DNA of 64,000 nt from Acidobacteriaceae bacterium (GTDB lineage Bacteria > Acidobacteriota > Terriglobia > Terriglobales > Acidobacteriaceae), in the NCBI GenBank assembly GCA_003134855.1, contig PLCS01000012.1, positions 186,001-250,000 on the forward strand. Reading direction: 5' to 3'. The notes under the pieces were generated by a model. The model had not been told where the DNA came from and did not search any database. It was given only the letters and a program-made list of their open reading frames with translations. Both the position numbers and the translations under genes were made by a program. Positions 1 to 8,523 of this stretch are shown in pieces; within the stretch, counting starts at the first letter, position 1; every line of letters starts with the position of its first letter.

Positions 1-734
1 GGAAGCGCCTGAATCTGGAGCAGATAGGCTATCGGCGGCAGATTCGGGCGGATTTTCGCAAGCTGGCGCGGCAGGAGTACGCCGAGGACGAATACAGCTG
101 CTTTCTGGCCAGCGGGGATTCGGTCTTTGAGCTCGAGGCGATTGAGGCGCGATTGGCGACGATGACGCCTGCAGCGGAGCTGCGGCGGAATGGTGAGCTG
201 GAGATTTGGCTGCCGCCGTTAAAAGGCAAGGAATACCTGGTGGCGGTGGACCCGGCTGGCGGAGGAAGCGAGGGCGACTATTCGGCGGCGCAGGTGCTGG
301 AGATGGAGACGGGGTTGCAGTGCGCGGAGTTTGCCGGGCATATGGGCGGGTTGGAGCTGGCGCGGCTGGTGACGGCGCTGGCCACTGAGTACAACCGGGC
401 CTGGCTGGTGGTGGAGAGGAACAACCACGGCAGTGGAGTGCTGGCTCTGATCGAGACGGTGTGCGGCTACGGGAAAATCTACCAGCAGGGCGGACAGGCG
501 GGCTGGCTGACGACTTCGATGAGCCGGCCGGCGGCTTTGGGGCGGCTGGATGCGGCGCTGGTGGAGTGGCCGGAGTGCTTCCAGAGCCGGAGTCTGCTGG
601 CCGAGTGCCGGAGCTTTGTGCGCCTGCCGAATGGCGGGAGCGGGGCGCGGCCGGGGACGCATGACGACCGGGTGATGGCGATGGCGATCGGGCTGGGGGC
701 GCGGGCGGAGCTGCTGGGAAAGGTGAGCCGCTAG
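1..734 (+). CDS. Phage terminase large subunit, C-terminal part (5' end outside window)
   Basis: The reading frame is open from the first bases of the window, so this is the C-terminal part of a longer gene. The visible part carries an RNase H-like nuclease fold: an acidic strand motif (VAVDPAGGG, near 240-265), an acidic residue in a VVERNNHG motif (near 410-430), and a C-terminal HDDRVMAMA motif (near 660-685). These are the usual metal-binding acidic positions of the terminase nuclease that cuts concatemeric DNA during packaging. The ATPase half lies upstream and is not seen. It heads a block of phage head and tail genes on the same strand, which supports the call. Confidence 0.85.
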   Translation, partial: KRLNLEQIGYRRQIRADFRKLARQEYAEDEYSCFLASGDSVFELEAIEARLATMTPAAELRRNGELEIWLPPLKGKEYLVAVDPAGGGSEGDYSAAQVLEMETGLQCAEFAGHMGGLELARLVTALATEYNRAWLVVERNNHGSGVLALIETVCGYGKIYQQGGQAGWLTTSMSRPAALGRLDAALVEWPECFQSRSLLAECRSFVRLPNGGSGARPGTHDDRVMAMAIGLGARAELLGKVSR

Positions 735-928
735 CTTCTAGCTCCTAGCCTCAAGCTTTCAGCTGCTGGCGAATGAGATGCCGGTTGAGGTTGGTGGTTT
801 CCCACCCTTTTCGCAACGAACGCGAAAGGATGGGGCACCCAGCATTTGTGGCGCATCCAGAGAATCGTTATTGCAAAAGGAGCAGAGTTTGGGCTTGGAG
901 CTAGAAGCAAGAAGCTGGAAGCTGCTTT
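731..928. repeat. Inverted stuttered-word arms around a palindromic repeat
   Basis: Positions 731-768 and 892-928 hold degenerate repeats of AGCTTCTAGCTCC-like words in opposite orientation. They enclose a different palindromic repeat at 793-842. The gap between the terminase and the HipA-like gene contains only these repeats. Confidence 0.6.
793..842 (+). repeat. REP-like palindrome, family 2 (copy 1)
   Basis: Consensus read from the window: GGTGGTTTCCCACCC, a short stem-loop, then GGATGGGGCACCCAG. Here the stem is TTTTCGC/GCGAAA. Other copies are at 40827-40873 (minus), 46058-46105 and, in part, 22677-22710. The inner stem sequence differs between copies but stays self-complementary. Confidence 0.7.
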
Positions 929-985
929 TCCGGGTCTGAGCGCTTAGAATTCGATAAAGGTTGCAGACGAGGCGGGGGAACGAAG

Positions 986-1849
986 TTGGCGGTTCTGGCG
1001 GTGCAGCAGATCCGGAAGATGCGAGGCGGCGCGCAGGGCCAGTTGATGCTGGGCGCGGACGGCCAGGTGTACGTGGTGAAGTTCCAGAACAACCCGCAGC
1101 ATATGCGGGTGCTGGCCAACGAGTTTCTGGCCTCCAGGCTGGCGGCGGCGGTGGGGCTGACGGCTGCGGAGACGGAGTTGGTGGAGGTCTCCAACTGGCT
1201 GGTGGAGAATACGCCGGAGCTGGAGATGGACCTGGGCAAGACGCGGGTGCGCTGCCAGGCAGGGTTGCAGTTCGGGTCGCGGTTCGTGGGCGGGCTGATG
1301 CCGGGCCAGGTGGTGGATTTCCTGCCCGAAGAGCAGATGACCGAGGTGAGGAACCTGGACGAGTTCGCCGGGATCCTGGCGCTGGACAAGTGGACCGGCA
1401 ATGCGAATGGCCGGCAGGCGGTCTTTCAGCGCAAGCAGCGGGAACGGCGCTACCGGGCGGTCTTCATCGATTTTGGGTACTGCTTTCACGCCGGAGAGTG
1501 GAAGTTTGAGGATGCGCCGCTGCGCGGGGTGTATTACCGCAATGATGTGTACCGGGAGATCAGAGGATGGGAATCCTTTGAGCCCTGGCTGACGCGGTTG
1601 GAGACCTTGGCGGCGGAGACAGTGTGGGCGGCGGCCAGCGAGGTTCCGCCGGAGTGGTACGGCGGTGACCTGAGTGAGATGGAAGCGCTGGTGGAAAAGC
1701 TGCTGGCGCGGCGCGGTCGGATCCGGGAGCTGATTACGGGGTTTGGGAAGACGAGGAGAGAGCCATTTCCGAAATGGGTGGAGATGAGGAAAAAAGGGGA
1801 AGAGGATTGGAAAGAGGAGCGGTGGGGGACTAGCATGAGAGTGAATTAG
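986..1849 (+). CDS. HipA-like kinase-fold protein (HipA_2 type)
   Basis: 287 aa starting at TTG. The sequence has kinase-like landmarks: a lysine in VVKF (K32), an acidic residue in NEF (E46), a catalytic-loop-like D-K-W-T-G-N-A-N-G-R (D134, N139, N141) and a DFG-like motif (D162-F-G). This is the layout of small HipA-like kinases that occur next to DUF3037 proteins, as here. It lies 43 bp before the DUF3037 gene and inside a phage structural block, between terminase and portal. Its substrate is unknown. HipA proper phosphorylates glutamyl-tRNA synthetase, but that should not be assumed for this smaller family. Confidence 0.75.
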   Translation: MAVLAVQQIRKMRGGAQGQLMLGADGQVYVVKFQNNPQHMRVLANEFLASRLAAAVGLTAAETELVEVSNWLVENTPELEMDLGKTRVRCQAGLQFGSRFVGGLMPGQVVDFLPEEQMTEVRNLDEFAGILALDKWTGNANGRQAVFQRKQRERRYRAVFIDFGYCFHAGEWKFEDAPLRGVYYRNDVYREIRGWESFEPWLTRLETLAAETVWAAASEVPPEWYGGDLSEMEALVEKLLARRGRIRELITGFGKTRREPFPKWVEMRKKGEEDWKEERWGTSMRVN

Positions 1850-1892
1850 GAGGAAAGGGGCGCTTGAGGGAAGAGCGGGCGCCGGGCGGATC

Positions 1893-2759
1893 ATGGAGAG
1901 CGGCGGCGGACGGCGAGCGTGCGAGTTTCAACTGCTCCGGTATGTGCCGGATGCGGTGAGGAACGAGTATGTGCATATCGGGGTGATCCTGCGCGAACAG
2001 GGCGGCCCCCAAACGAACAGTCCGGCGGCGGCCGGGCCTGAGCCTCCTCTGGTCCGGTTTACCCGCGACTGGCGGCGGGTGCGCTGCCTGGACCCGGAGG
2101 CCGACACCGCGCTGCTAGAGGGGATGGAGAGCGAACTACAGAGGCGCTTCGCGGCCGAGCCGGAGGGGAATCTGATGCGGCTGCTGAATGAATCGCTCTC
2201 GCTGAGCGTGCAGATGACCGAGGCCAAGGCTTATCTGGCGGAGAGCCTTCCGGCGGGGATGGAAGAGCTGATGCGGCTGTATGTGGAGCCGCCGGCTCGA
2301 GAAAGAATCCCGCGGTTGAGCGGGCGCGCCGGCATTCAGGCGAAGATGCGGACAGAGTTCGAACGGGCCGGGGTATGGGAGCTGCTGCGGAAGCGGATCG
2401 CGGCCTCGGAGTACACACGCCCGGGGGATCCGCTGCGCATTGACGTGGGGTACAGGCCGAATGGGATGATTCGCATGTTTCACGCGGTGAGCCTGGAGCC
2501 GGGCGTGGAGATGGCCAAGGTACTGGCTTTTTCGGCGGCGGGATTGCGGGCCGGGGTGGAGCGGGTGGAACAAGCCAGCCTGGAGCTGACTGCCGTGATT
2601 GAGCCGGCGGCGCGGCTGGGGGCGAGCGACGAGGAACCTGAGCGGCTGGAGATGTACCGGTTTGGCGTGGAGACGATGGAGGAGCACCAGATCCGGGTGC
2701 TGACGACCTCAGATCTGGGGCGTGTGGCGGAGACGGCGCGGCGGGAGCTGCGGGTGTGA
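1893..2759 (+). CDS. DUF3037 family protein, partner of HipA-like kinase
   Basis: 288 aa. The N-terminus (FQLLRYVPDAVRNEYVHIGVIL) is typical of the DUF3037 family, which is commonly encoded beside HipA-like kinases. No catalytic motif is evident and no membrane segment is seen. The start at 1893 is the first ATG after the kinase stop. A clear Shine-Dalgarno is lacking immediately upstream, so translation may be coupled to the kinase gene. The pair looks like cargo within the phage cluster because neither gene has a known structural role in virions. Confidence 0.7.
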   Translation: MESGGGRRACEFQLLRYVPDAVRNEYVHIGVILREQGGPQTNSPAAAGPEPPLVRFTRDWRRVRCLDPEADTALLEGMESELQRRFAAEPEGNLMRLLNESLSLSVQMTEAKAYLAESLPAGMEELMRLYVEPPARERIPRLSGRAGIQAKMRTEFERAGVWELLRKRIAASEYTRPGDPLRIDVGYRPNGMIRMFHAVSLEPGVEMAKVLAFSAAGLRAGVERVEQASLELTAVIEPAARLGASDEEPERLEMYRFGVETMEEHQIRVLTTSDLGRVAETARRELRV

Positions 2760-3087
2760 AAAAGCAGGGAGTAGGGAACAGGGAATAGGGAATAGTTTTA
2801 TTGCGGTAATGACCGGAGTCAGCTTCCTTCTGCGATGCGCGTGGATCAAAAACAGCGAGATAGCACCCCGCCGTGCGGGATTTGGCAAGTTAACGAGTTA
2901 GCGGCGGCGATGAATTCATATTGATTGCACGCTATAAAAAATAATGAAGAGAGTTTGCAGATAGTTTTTAGACTTTGTTGTAGGATTGGTTTTGTCAGTA
3001 AGAAACTTGTGACGAACGGCTGAATGTTGTTCGTCGCAAGCGGCTAACTGTTCACTGTTAGCTGTTCACTGTCCACTGTTTTGAGGC
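2760..3087. repeat. Gene-free gap with stuttered words and a small hairpin
   Basis: There is no credible gene in this 328-bp gap. Positions 2761-2798 repeat GGGAATA-like words and 3044-3080 repeat CTGTTCACTGT-like words. A GACGAAC...GTTCGTC stem lies near 3013-3037. No att site or promoter could be assigned. Confidence 0.5.
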
Positions 3088-3147
3088 ATGGCTCTTTCCG
3101 AGGCCGTGCCTTTTTGTTTTTTGGGCGGCGGGAAAAGGAAGGTGCGC

Positions 3148-4431
3148 GTGAAGGTAGGAGAACAGTTGCGGGAGATCTGGCGGCAGGCGACGGGGAGCGG
3201 CCGCGGGCCAGCCGGCGCGGGAGGGTTGGAGGCGAGGGCGGAGGCGGAGCGCAGGACGCTGGCGCTGCCTTCGATTTTGAGTCCGGTCCAGTTTCCGGGC
3301 CAACTGCTTCCCAAGCCGACGCCGATGAATCTGCGCCGGTTTGCGGAGACGCCGGTGGTGCGCCGGGCGATCAACGTGATCAAGGACCGCATTGCGGCGA
3401 TGGACTGGCAGGTGCGGGTGCGGCGCGGAGTGAAGGCGGGCGAACTGGCCTCCGCGGAGCACAAGCTGCGGGCGTTGCGCAGGACGCTGGAAGAGCCGAA
3501 TGCCTCGGACAGTTTTCGGACCTTGATTGAACAGGTGATCGAGGACGCGCTGACCGGCGGATACGGGGCCATCGAGATGGAGCCGACCGGGGACGGGGAG
3601 CGGCCGGCGATGCTGTGGGCGGTGGATGGGGCGTCGATCCGAATCAATCCCAGGTGGGATGGGCAGCCGGAGTCGCCGCGGTATGCGCAGACGCTGCCGG
3701 GGCAACTGGAGTCGAGCGCGATCGATTTGCGCGACGACCAGTTGATGTATGTGCGAATGAATCCGCGCAGCTTTACGCCCTTCGGGCTGGGACCGCTGGA
3801 AGTGGCCTTCGAGACGGTGAATCAATTCCTGAGCGCGCACCGGTTCGCGGGCAAACTGGCGGCCAACACGGTGGCGCAATATGCGCTATGGCTGAACGAG
3901 GCGACGCCCACGCAGCATGACCGGCTGATCCGCTGGTGGCAGGACGAGATCGAAGGAACGGGGCGGGTGCCGTTGATTTCGACCGAGCAGAAGCCGGAGG
4001 TGCTGCGCTTTGCTCAGGGGACGGATGCGGATATGCGGCTGGCCTGGCAGGAGTTTCTGATCCGCATGGTGGCCAACGCCTTCGGGCTTCCGCCGCTGAT
4101 GCTGGGCCTGGAGGCGGATGTCAACCAATCGACGGCCGCGGAGATGACCGATGAGGCCTTCCGCGGGGCGATCTCGCCGTTGGCGATGCTGCTGGCCGGG
4201 CACATTACTCGTGATCTCTTCGACAAGTGCATTGGCTGGCGGGAGTTTGAGTTTGTCTTCAACGAACTGAACGCGAGGGACGAGGAGACAGAACTGGCGG
4301 TGCAGGTGCAACTGCTGCATGCCGGTGTGTTGACGGTGAACGAAGTGCGGGCCATGCGAGGGCTGGGACCGCTGGGACAGGATGGGGCGGTGCAGTTGAC
4401 GGGCGAAGCGGCGGGGGAGCCGACAGGGTAA
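3148..4431 (+). CDS. Phage portal protein (HK97-like)
   Basis: About 427 aa from the GTG at 3148, which has AAGGAAGG five bases upstream. An in-frame ATG at 3088 would add 20 residues with an atypical Cys/Gly-rich start, so I prefer 3148. The body (TPVVRRAINVIKDRIAAMDWQV near the N-terminus, a long conserved middle, and VFNELNARDEETELAVQ near the end) fits HK97-type portals, which form the dodecameric DNA channel at one capsid vertex. It precedes a protease, scaffold-like protein and capsid gene in canonical order. Confidence 0.85.
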   Translation: MKVGEQLREIWRQATGSGRGPAGAGGLEARAEAERRTLALPSILSPVQFPGQLLPKPTPMNLRRFAETPVVRRAINVIKDRIAAMDWQVRVRRGVKAGELASAEHKLRALRRTLEEPNASDSFRTLIEQVIEDALTGGYGAIEMEPTGDGERPAMLWAVDGASIRINPRWDGQPESPRYAQTLPGQLESSAIDLRDDQLMYVRMNPRSFTPFGLGPLEVAFETVNQFLSAHRFAGKLAANTVAQYALWLNEATPTQHDRLIRWWQDEIEGTGRVPLISTEQKPEVLRFAQGTDADMRLAWQEFLIRMVANAFGLPPLMLGLEADVNQSTAAEMTDEAFRGAISPLAMLLAGHITRDLFDKCIGWREFEFVFNELNARDEETELAVQVQLLHAGVLTVNEVRAMRGLGPLGQDGAVQLTGEAAGEPTG

Positions 4432-4501
4432 CGGAATTCAGCCCGGCCGCTGAGTGAAAAAGTATTGGCCGGGCAAGCGAAAGCAGATGGGCGGAGAGCG
4501 C

Positions 4502-5002
4502 ATGCGATTGGAAGCGATGGCAGTAAGTATTCCCCAAGTGGATGGCCACCCGAACCGGGTGGCGTTCGAGGGGGTATTAGCGATGGTGAATGCAGCCAGC
4601 GACAAGGCGCCGGCGGGGGCGCGCGGACATCGAGTGATGCTGATGCGCGAGGCTGCGGAAAAGGCGCTGCCCTCGCTGCTGGGCATGGCAGTGGACTATC
4701 GGCCGGGATGGGACGGCCACGATGCGCGGCGCAAGATCGGGTTGCTGACCGAGGCGGATATTGTCGGGCAGCGGCTGGTGGTTCGCGGATACCTGTATGC
4801 GCGGGACTTTCCCGAAGTAGCGGGGGCAATTCAGGCGCAGTCGCCCGAGTCGATGGGCATGAGTTATGAGTTGGCCGACGCGCGGGTGGAAGATATGCGG
4901 GCCGAGGTGTGGAAGCTGACCCGCGTGACCTTTACCGGAGCGGCAATCCTGCTCCGGGAGAAGGCGGCCTACCGGGCCACGAGCTTCCGCATGGCGAGTT
5001 AG
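4502..5002 (+). CDS. Putative prohead protease
   Basis: 166 aa from the ATG at 4502, which has GGAG five bases upstream. An upstream GTG (4454) is possible but has no good ribosome site. The size and position between portal and scaffold/capsid fit a capsid maturation protease. A histidine in GWDGHDAR and a serine in SMGMSYEL are candidate catalytic residues of the herpesvirus-assemblin-like fold. I cannot confirm the fold from sequence alone. A non-catalytic head morphogenesis protein is the alternative. Confidence 0.6.
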   Translation: MRLEAMAVSIPQVDGHPNRVAFEGVLAMVNAASDKAPAGARGHRVMLMREAAEKALPSLLGMAVDYRPGWDGHDARRKIGLLTEADIVGQRLVVRGYLYARDFPEVAGAIQAQSPESMGMSYELADARVEDMRAEVWKLTRVTFTGAAILLREKAAYRATSFRMAS

Positions 5003-5004
5003 CA

Positions 5005-5139
5005 CCCGACAGCGAACAGCTATCAGCTGTCAGCTAACAGCTAACAGCATAAGCAGGCAACTGTCAGGGGATAACCGAAAACTAGTACTGAGAACTGATA
5101 GCTGATAGCTGTCAGCGGTCAACTGAAGAAAGGAATGGC
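5005..5139. repeat. Stuttered AGCTATCAGCTGTCAGCT-type repeat arms
   Basis: Positions 5010-5050 and 5090-5128 are built from AGCTATC, AGCTGTC and AGCTAAC words. The right arm is partly the reverse complement of the left, so the spacer between the protease and the scaffold-like gene can fold back on itself. Confidence 0.55.
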
Positions 5140-5538
5140 ATGGAAAAGGAAGAGAGAGAGATCGCGGAGCGGCTGGAAGCCGCGACGAACCTGCTGGAGC
5201 GGACGCTGGGCTGGCTTGAGGAGCGGCAAGGCGCCTTGAGCGGCGAAGTGGAAAGGATTTCGGCGACCGTCGAGCAGAGCCGGCGGGAGGCGGAACTGGC
5301 GGAAAAGCTGGCCTCGGCCGAACGGGAGCTGGCGGAATTGAAGGCTGGGTCCGCGCAGAATGTGTTGAGCCCGCTGCGCAGGACGCTGCCCTCGACAACC
5401 AGCGAGATGCTGGCCAAGCACGGAATCGGCGAAGGCCCGGTGGACGTGCGGACCCTGGACGCGGCACTGGCCGGGCTGAGCCTGGAGCAGCGCATCGCGG
5501 TCAAGAGCCAACTGCTGCGGGCAGGCGCAATCGCGTAA
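5140..5538 (+). CDS. Scaffold-like coiled-coil phage protein
   Basis: 132 aa, strongly charged, with an N-terminal two-thirds rich in E, R, A and L in helical spacing. A short C-terminal region follows (LDAALAGLSLEQRIAVKSQLLRAG). It lies directly before the major capsid gene, where head scaffolding proteins are usually encoded. The start ATG follows GAAAGGAATGGC. Sequence homology is not diagnostic for scaffolds, so the call rests on composition and gene order. Confidence 0.55.
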   Translation: MEKEEREIAERLEAATNLLERTLGWLEERQGALSGEVERISATVEQSRREAELAEKLASAERELAELKAGSAQNVLSPLRRTLPSTTSEMLAKHGIGEGPVDVRTLDAALAGLSLEQRIAVKSQLLRAGAIA

Positions 5539-5542
5539 GAGC

Positions 5543-5740
5543 AGCTTTCAGCTTCTAGCTACTAGCTTCTAGCTAAAAGCTGGGGAGACTCGGTCAGGAT
5601 GATTGCAACAGACCGGGACAAGCGGCGAGAAATCAATTCGGGAGCCAAGAAAAACCCGGAGAATACTCTGCCGGAAACATATGAAACCACCGCTCAGATT
5701 GAAAAGCTGACAGCTAGAAGCTAGTAGCTGTCAGCTGTTC
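5543..5740. repeat. Inverted stuttered arms between scaffold and capsid genes
   Basis: The left arm (5543-5581) and right arm (5707-5740) share AGCTACTAGCTTCTAGCT in opposite orientation. About 125 bp of unrelated sequence lie between them. There is no gene in the gap (5539-5782). Confidence 0.6.
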
Positions 5741-5782
5741 TTCGAGCAACGACAGGCCCCATGGAGGGGGCGGAAAGAGCCT

Positions 5783-6751
5783 ATGAACGCAACCTTTGCA
5801 GACATTCACGCGGCAGCAGATTATATCGGGCCTGGCGCCATCGAAGTTCCGTTGTATCAGACCGAGATTTTCGACATCTGCCGGCGTTCGAGCCCCTTCG
5901 GGCAGCGCATCAAGCAGGTACCCGCGACCGGGCATCCGTCGCGGTTCTTCGAGGAGACGGCGATCCCGAATCCGGGAACGTCGGGCTTCGTCAATCCACG
6001 CAGCATCGTGCCGGTGGTGGTAAGCCCAACGCGGGTGGAGCGGAGCGTTCCGCTGAAGGCGATCGTTTCGCAGATCAACTACAACCTCTTCGACATCGAG
6101 CTGGGCGACCAGCAGAAGCAGTTCGCCTATCTTCAGGCCAAAGACCTGGTGGACACGGTGACCGGCGTGATGGTCACGCACGACGTGGCTCTGTGGAACG
6201 GCAACGACACCAGCCTGAGCACGCCCACGACCACGCAGTACATGGGCGTAATTCCGCAGATCGTGGCGGGCGGCCTGACGACGACCATCGGCACGGCGGC
6301 TTCGATTGTGGACGGAATCAAATCGGCAGTGGCGCAGATGGTGGCCATCAACGGCTTCCATGTTCGGCCCACGGCGATCTACGCCAACCCGGTTCTGCTG
6401 GACCTGATCGACCGGGAGATGAAGACCGAATTCAACGTGGTGCTGAATACCGACAATATCACGGGCGGATTCCGGGTGAAGTTGCTTTCAACGCAGGCGG
6501 GCGATCTGCCGTTGATTCCGGATTGGAGCCTGGGTTACACGGGCACGCCGGGCTCGGGCACGGCGGTTCTTCCGGCCTACATCGTGACCGAGGATCTGAT
6601 CGAGTACCACTGGCTGGGCGATCCGACGCCGCGCATCTTCCAACTGGGGCTGCCGAACTCGCTGGCTCACCAGTATGTCGCGGTCAAGTTCGGCGCCGTG
6701 GTGGTCAAGGGCGCCAACTACGCGCATTACCAGGTTCTGGTGGACCGGTAG
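5783..6751 (+). CDS. Phage major capsid protein
   Basis: 322 aa. Order and composition fit an HK97-fold capsid subunit: an N-terminal arm, a central segment with NYNLFDIELGDQQKQFAYLQ, a helix-rich domain with a conserved alanine-rich stretch, and a C-terminal P/A-domain (PAYIVTEDLIEYHWLGDP...VAVKFGAVVVKGA). ATG with AAGAGC upstream. It is the most strongly expressed type of gene in such clusters. The inverted repeats just downstream (6755-6912) could set its mRNA 3' end. Confidence 0.8.
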   Translation: MNATFADIHAAADYIGPGAIEVPLYQTEIFDICRRSSPFGQRIKQVPATGHPSRFFEETAIPNPGTSGFVNPRSIVPVVVSPTRVERSVPLKAIVSQINYNLFDIELGDQQKQFAYLQAKDLVDTVTGVMVTHDVALWNGNDTSLSTPTTTQYMGVIPQIVAGGLTTTIGTAASIVDGIKSAVAQMVAINGFHVRPTAIYANPVLLDLIDREMKTEFNVVLNTDNITGGFRVKLLSTQAGDLPLIPDWSLGYTGTPGSGTAVLPAYIVTEDLIEYHWLGDPTPRIFQLGLPNSLAHQYVAVKFGAVVVKGANYAHYQVLVDR

Positions 6752-6754
6752 GAA

Positions 6755-6912
6755 TAAACCAGGGACTTAGGGACTAGGGACTAAGGGACTAAGGAATAGC
6801 TGTCAGTTGTCGGAGATCGTCAACGATAGGCGGTACGCGGCGAAGCGCTGTTCACATCTCTCGACTTCCCAGTCCCTTAGTCCCCAGTCCCTTAGTCCCT
6901 AGTCCCTGTTTA
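6755..6912. repeat. Long imperfect inverted repeat of AGGGACT words
   Basis: The left arm (6755-6794) repeats AGGGACTTA, AGGGACTA and AAGGGACTA. The right arm (6868-6912) carries the same words as the complement (CCCTTAGTCC and similar), and both ends begin with TAAAC. The loop is about 73 bp. It occupies the gap between the capsid and connector genes and could form a strong RNA hairpin. Confidence 0.75.
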
Positions 6913-6927
6913 TCGAAAGGAAATGGC

Positions 6928-7551
6928 ATGGCATATCTGCAGCCAGTGGATTACCCGAATTATGGATTGCCGGCAGGCACGACGGCGGACTGGATTACGG
7001 CCGCGACGGCATTGATCAACAGCTACTGCAGGCGGCCGGACCTGAACGTGATCCAGTACACGGAGCGGCTGCGGTTGGTCAGCGGAGCGCAGACGGTGTT
7101 GCTGAGTTATTTGCCGCTGACGCCGTTGGGAGCGGCCACAACGCCGCTGGTCAGCATCGAAGGACGCTACACGAGACCGCGGCGCGGAGAAATTCCGAAC
7201 GAGGCGTTGTTCGAGATTGCGCTGGCATTTTCTCTGCCGGGGCAGTGGACGGCGATCGATCCTAACTCCGTGGACTTTGATCCCAACACCGGGGAGCTGA
7301 CACTACCGTGGAATGTGCTGGGGCTGCCTTACAACGAGGTGGCGGTCACATATACGGCGGGGCTGGCGACGATCGGCGACGACGTGAAGACGGCGTGCGC
7401 GCAGATTGTGCGCAATGCGCAGTCGACGCCGGCGCTGAACGCGAGCAAAACCAAGATCGACACGATGCAGATGCAGTATTTTTCGAGTTCGCTGGTGGAC
7501 GAAACAGTGCAAACCTGGCTGCGTCCTTACATTGCGAACAGGCTGGGGTGA
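6928..7551 (+). CDS. Phage head-tail connector protein (gp6-like)
   Basis: 207 aa. The start (YLQPVDYPNYGLP...DWITAATALINSYCRRP) and the early helix followed by beta-rich sequence resemble adaptor or connector proteins that bind under the portal. It is the first gene after the capsid, the standard position for such adaptors. ATG with GAAAGGAAATGGC ahead. The family call is by position and general pattern rather than a diagnostic motif. Confidence 0.6.
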   Translation: MAYLQPVDYPNYGLPAGTTADWITAATALINSYCRRPDLNVIQYTERLRLVSGAQTVLLSYLPLTPLGAATTPLVSIEGRYTRPRRGEIPNEALFEIALAFSLPGQWTAIDPNSVDFDPNTGELTLPWNVLGLPYNEVAVTYTAGLATIGDDVKTACAQIVRNAQSTPALNASKTKIDTMQMQYFSSSLVDETVQTWLRPYIANRLG

Positions 7552-7554
7552 GCA

Positions 7555-7989
7555 ATGAGCGATACGGCGGCGCGCAACCCAGTGGGAGCGCCGCGGATGC
7601 TGGCCGATGCTCTGCTGCGAAGCGTGGCAGGAACCACGGCCCTTCTGCGGGTGACAGGCACGAATACGGATACCAGCCAATCTGAGGTGGGGCTGGTGGC
7701 AACGACCTTTGCCGAAGTGGTGGTGAGCCCGGTCGTGATGCGCAAGCTACGGCCGAGTTGGCAGGAGCATGGCGAGTCAAAGTGGGAGCTGCTGGTTTCG
7801 GCGACCGGGGTGCAGCAGCAGGTGAATGCGCTGGACCTCGAATCAGCCCAGTCTCTCTTTGCAATGACACTGGTGGTTACGGTGGCTGGACAGGATTACC
7901 TGATTGAGTCAATTGCGGCCAACGAAGCCTTTGGCCAGGTGTATATGTACCGGTTACTGTTGCGGGAAGCGCTTCAGCAGGCGGTGTAA
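7555..7989 (+). CDS. Phage head completion / stopper-like protein
   Basis: 144 aa, three bases after the connector gene, so probably translated together. The C-terminal half is beta-rich (LFAMTLVVTVAGQDYLIESIAANEAFGQVYMYRLLLREAL is split across strands). No enzyme motif is seen. Position between connector and tail genes suggests a head-closure protein. Exact role unknown. Confidence 0.5.
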   Translation: MSDTAARNPVGAPRMLADALLRSVAGTTALLRVTGTNTDTSQSEVGLVATTFAEVVVSPVVMRKLRPSWQEHGESKWELLVSATGVQQQVNALDLESAQSLFAMTLVVTVAGQDYLIESIAANEAFGQVYMYRLLLREALQQAV

Positions 7990-8037
7990 GAAGTTACCAG
8001 CTTCCAGCTAACAGCAGGGAACGAGGAGTTGTACTCC

Positions 8038-8523
8038 ATGCAGAATGCGAAAGACTCGTTTTATATGGCGCTGCGCACGCGTTTGGCGGCGATTAATCCG
8101 GAGCGAACGATCCTGCTGCGTAACGCTGTGCGTCCGGGGATTTTGGTGGAGGAGGCGGAGGCCCCTTTCAGTCAGCTTCCCGGTGACGTGTTTGTTCTGC
8201 GCTGGCTGGGCCTGGGCATGGATTTGGATCTCGGTTCCACGATGGTGGCCGAGCAATGCGAACTGATCTATCAGACCTGCGGAACGCAAAGCTTCGGCGG
8301 GCTGGACCGCGGCCGATCCTTAAGTGAAATGGACGAGGAACTGGCGGCGATCATGCAGCCTTTCTACACTCCCAAGCTCAACTACACGACAACGCCGCCG
8401 GCTGCAATGCTGACAAAAGTGTTTTGGGATGAGCCGGAGTTTGGGCCGATCGCGATTCAGCGGGACCAACTGAGCCGTTCCGCAAAAGTGATGGTTTACA
8501 GCTACCAGGAGCAGGGGGAGTAA
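8038..8523 (+). CDS. Phage structural protein, tail-terminator-like
   Basis: 161 aa from the ATG at 8038, with CGAGGAG about ten bases upstream. A TTG at 8029 would lie too near that site. The protein is followed directly by the tail tube candidate, its stop lying adjacent to the next ATG at 8524. Size and location fit a tail-terminator or head-tail joining protein. No motif proves it. Confidence 0.5.
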   Translation: MQNAKDSFYMALRTRLAAINPERTILLRNAVRPGILVEEAEAPFSQLPGDVFVLRWLGLGMDLDLGSTMVAEQCELIYQTCGTQSFGGLDRGRSLSEMDEELAAIMQPFYTPKLNYTTTPPAAMLTKVFWDEPEFGPIAIQRDQLSRSAKVMVYSYQEQGE

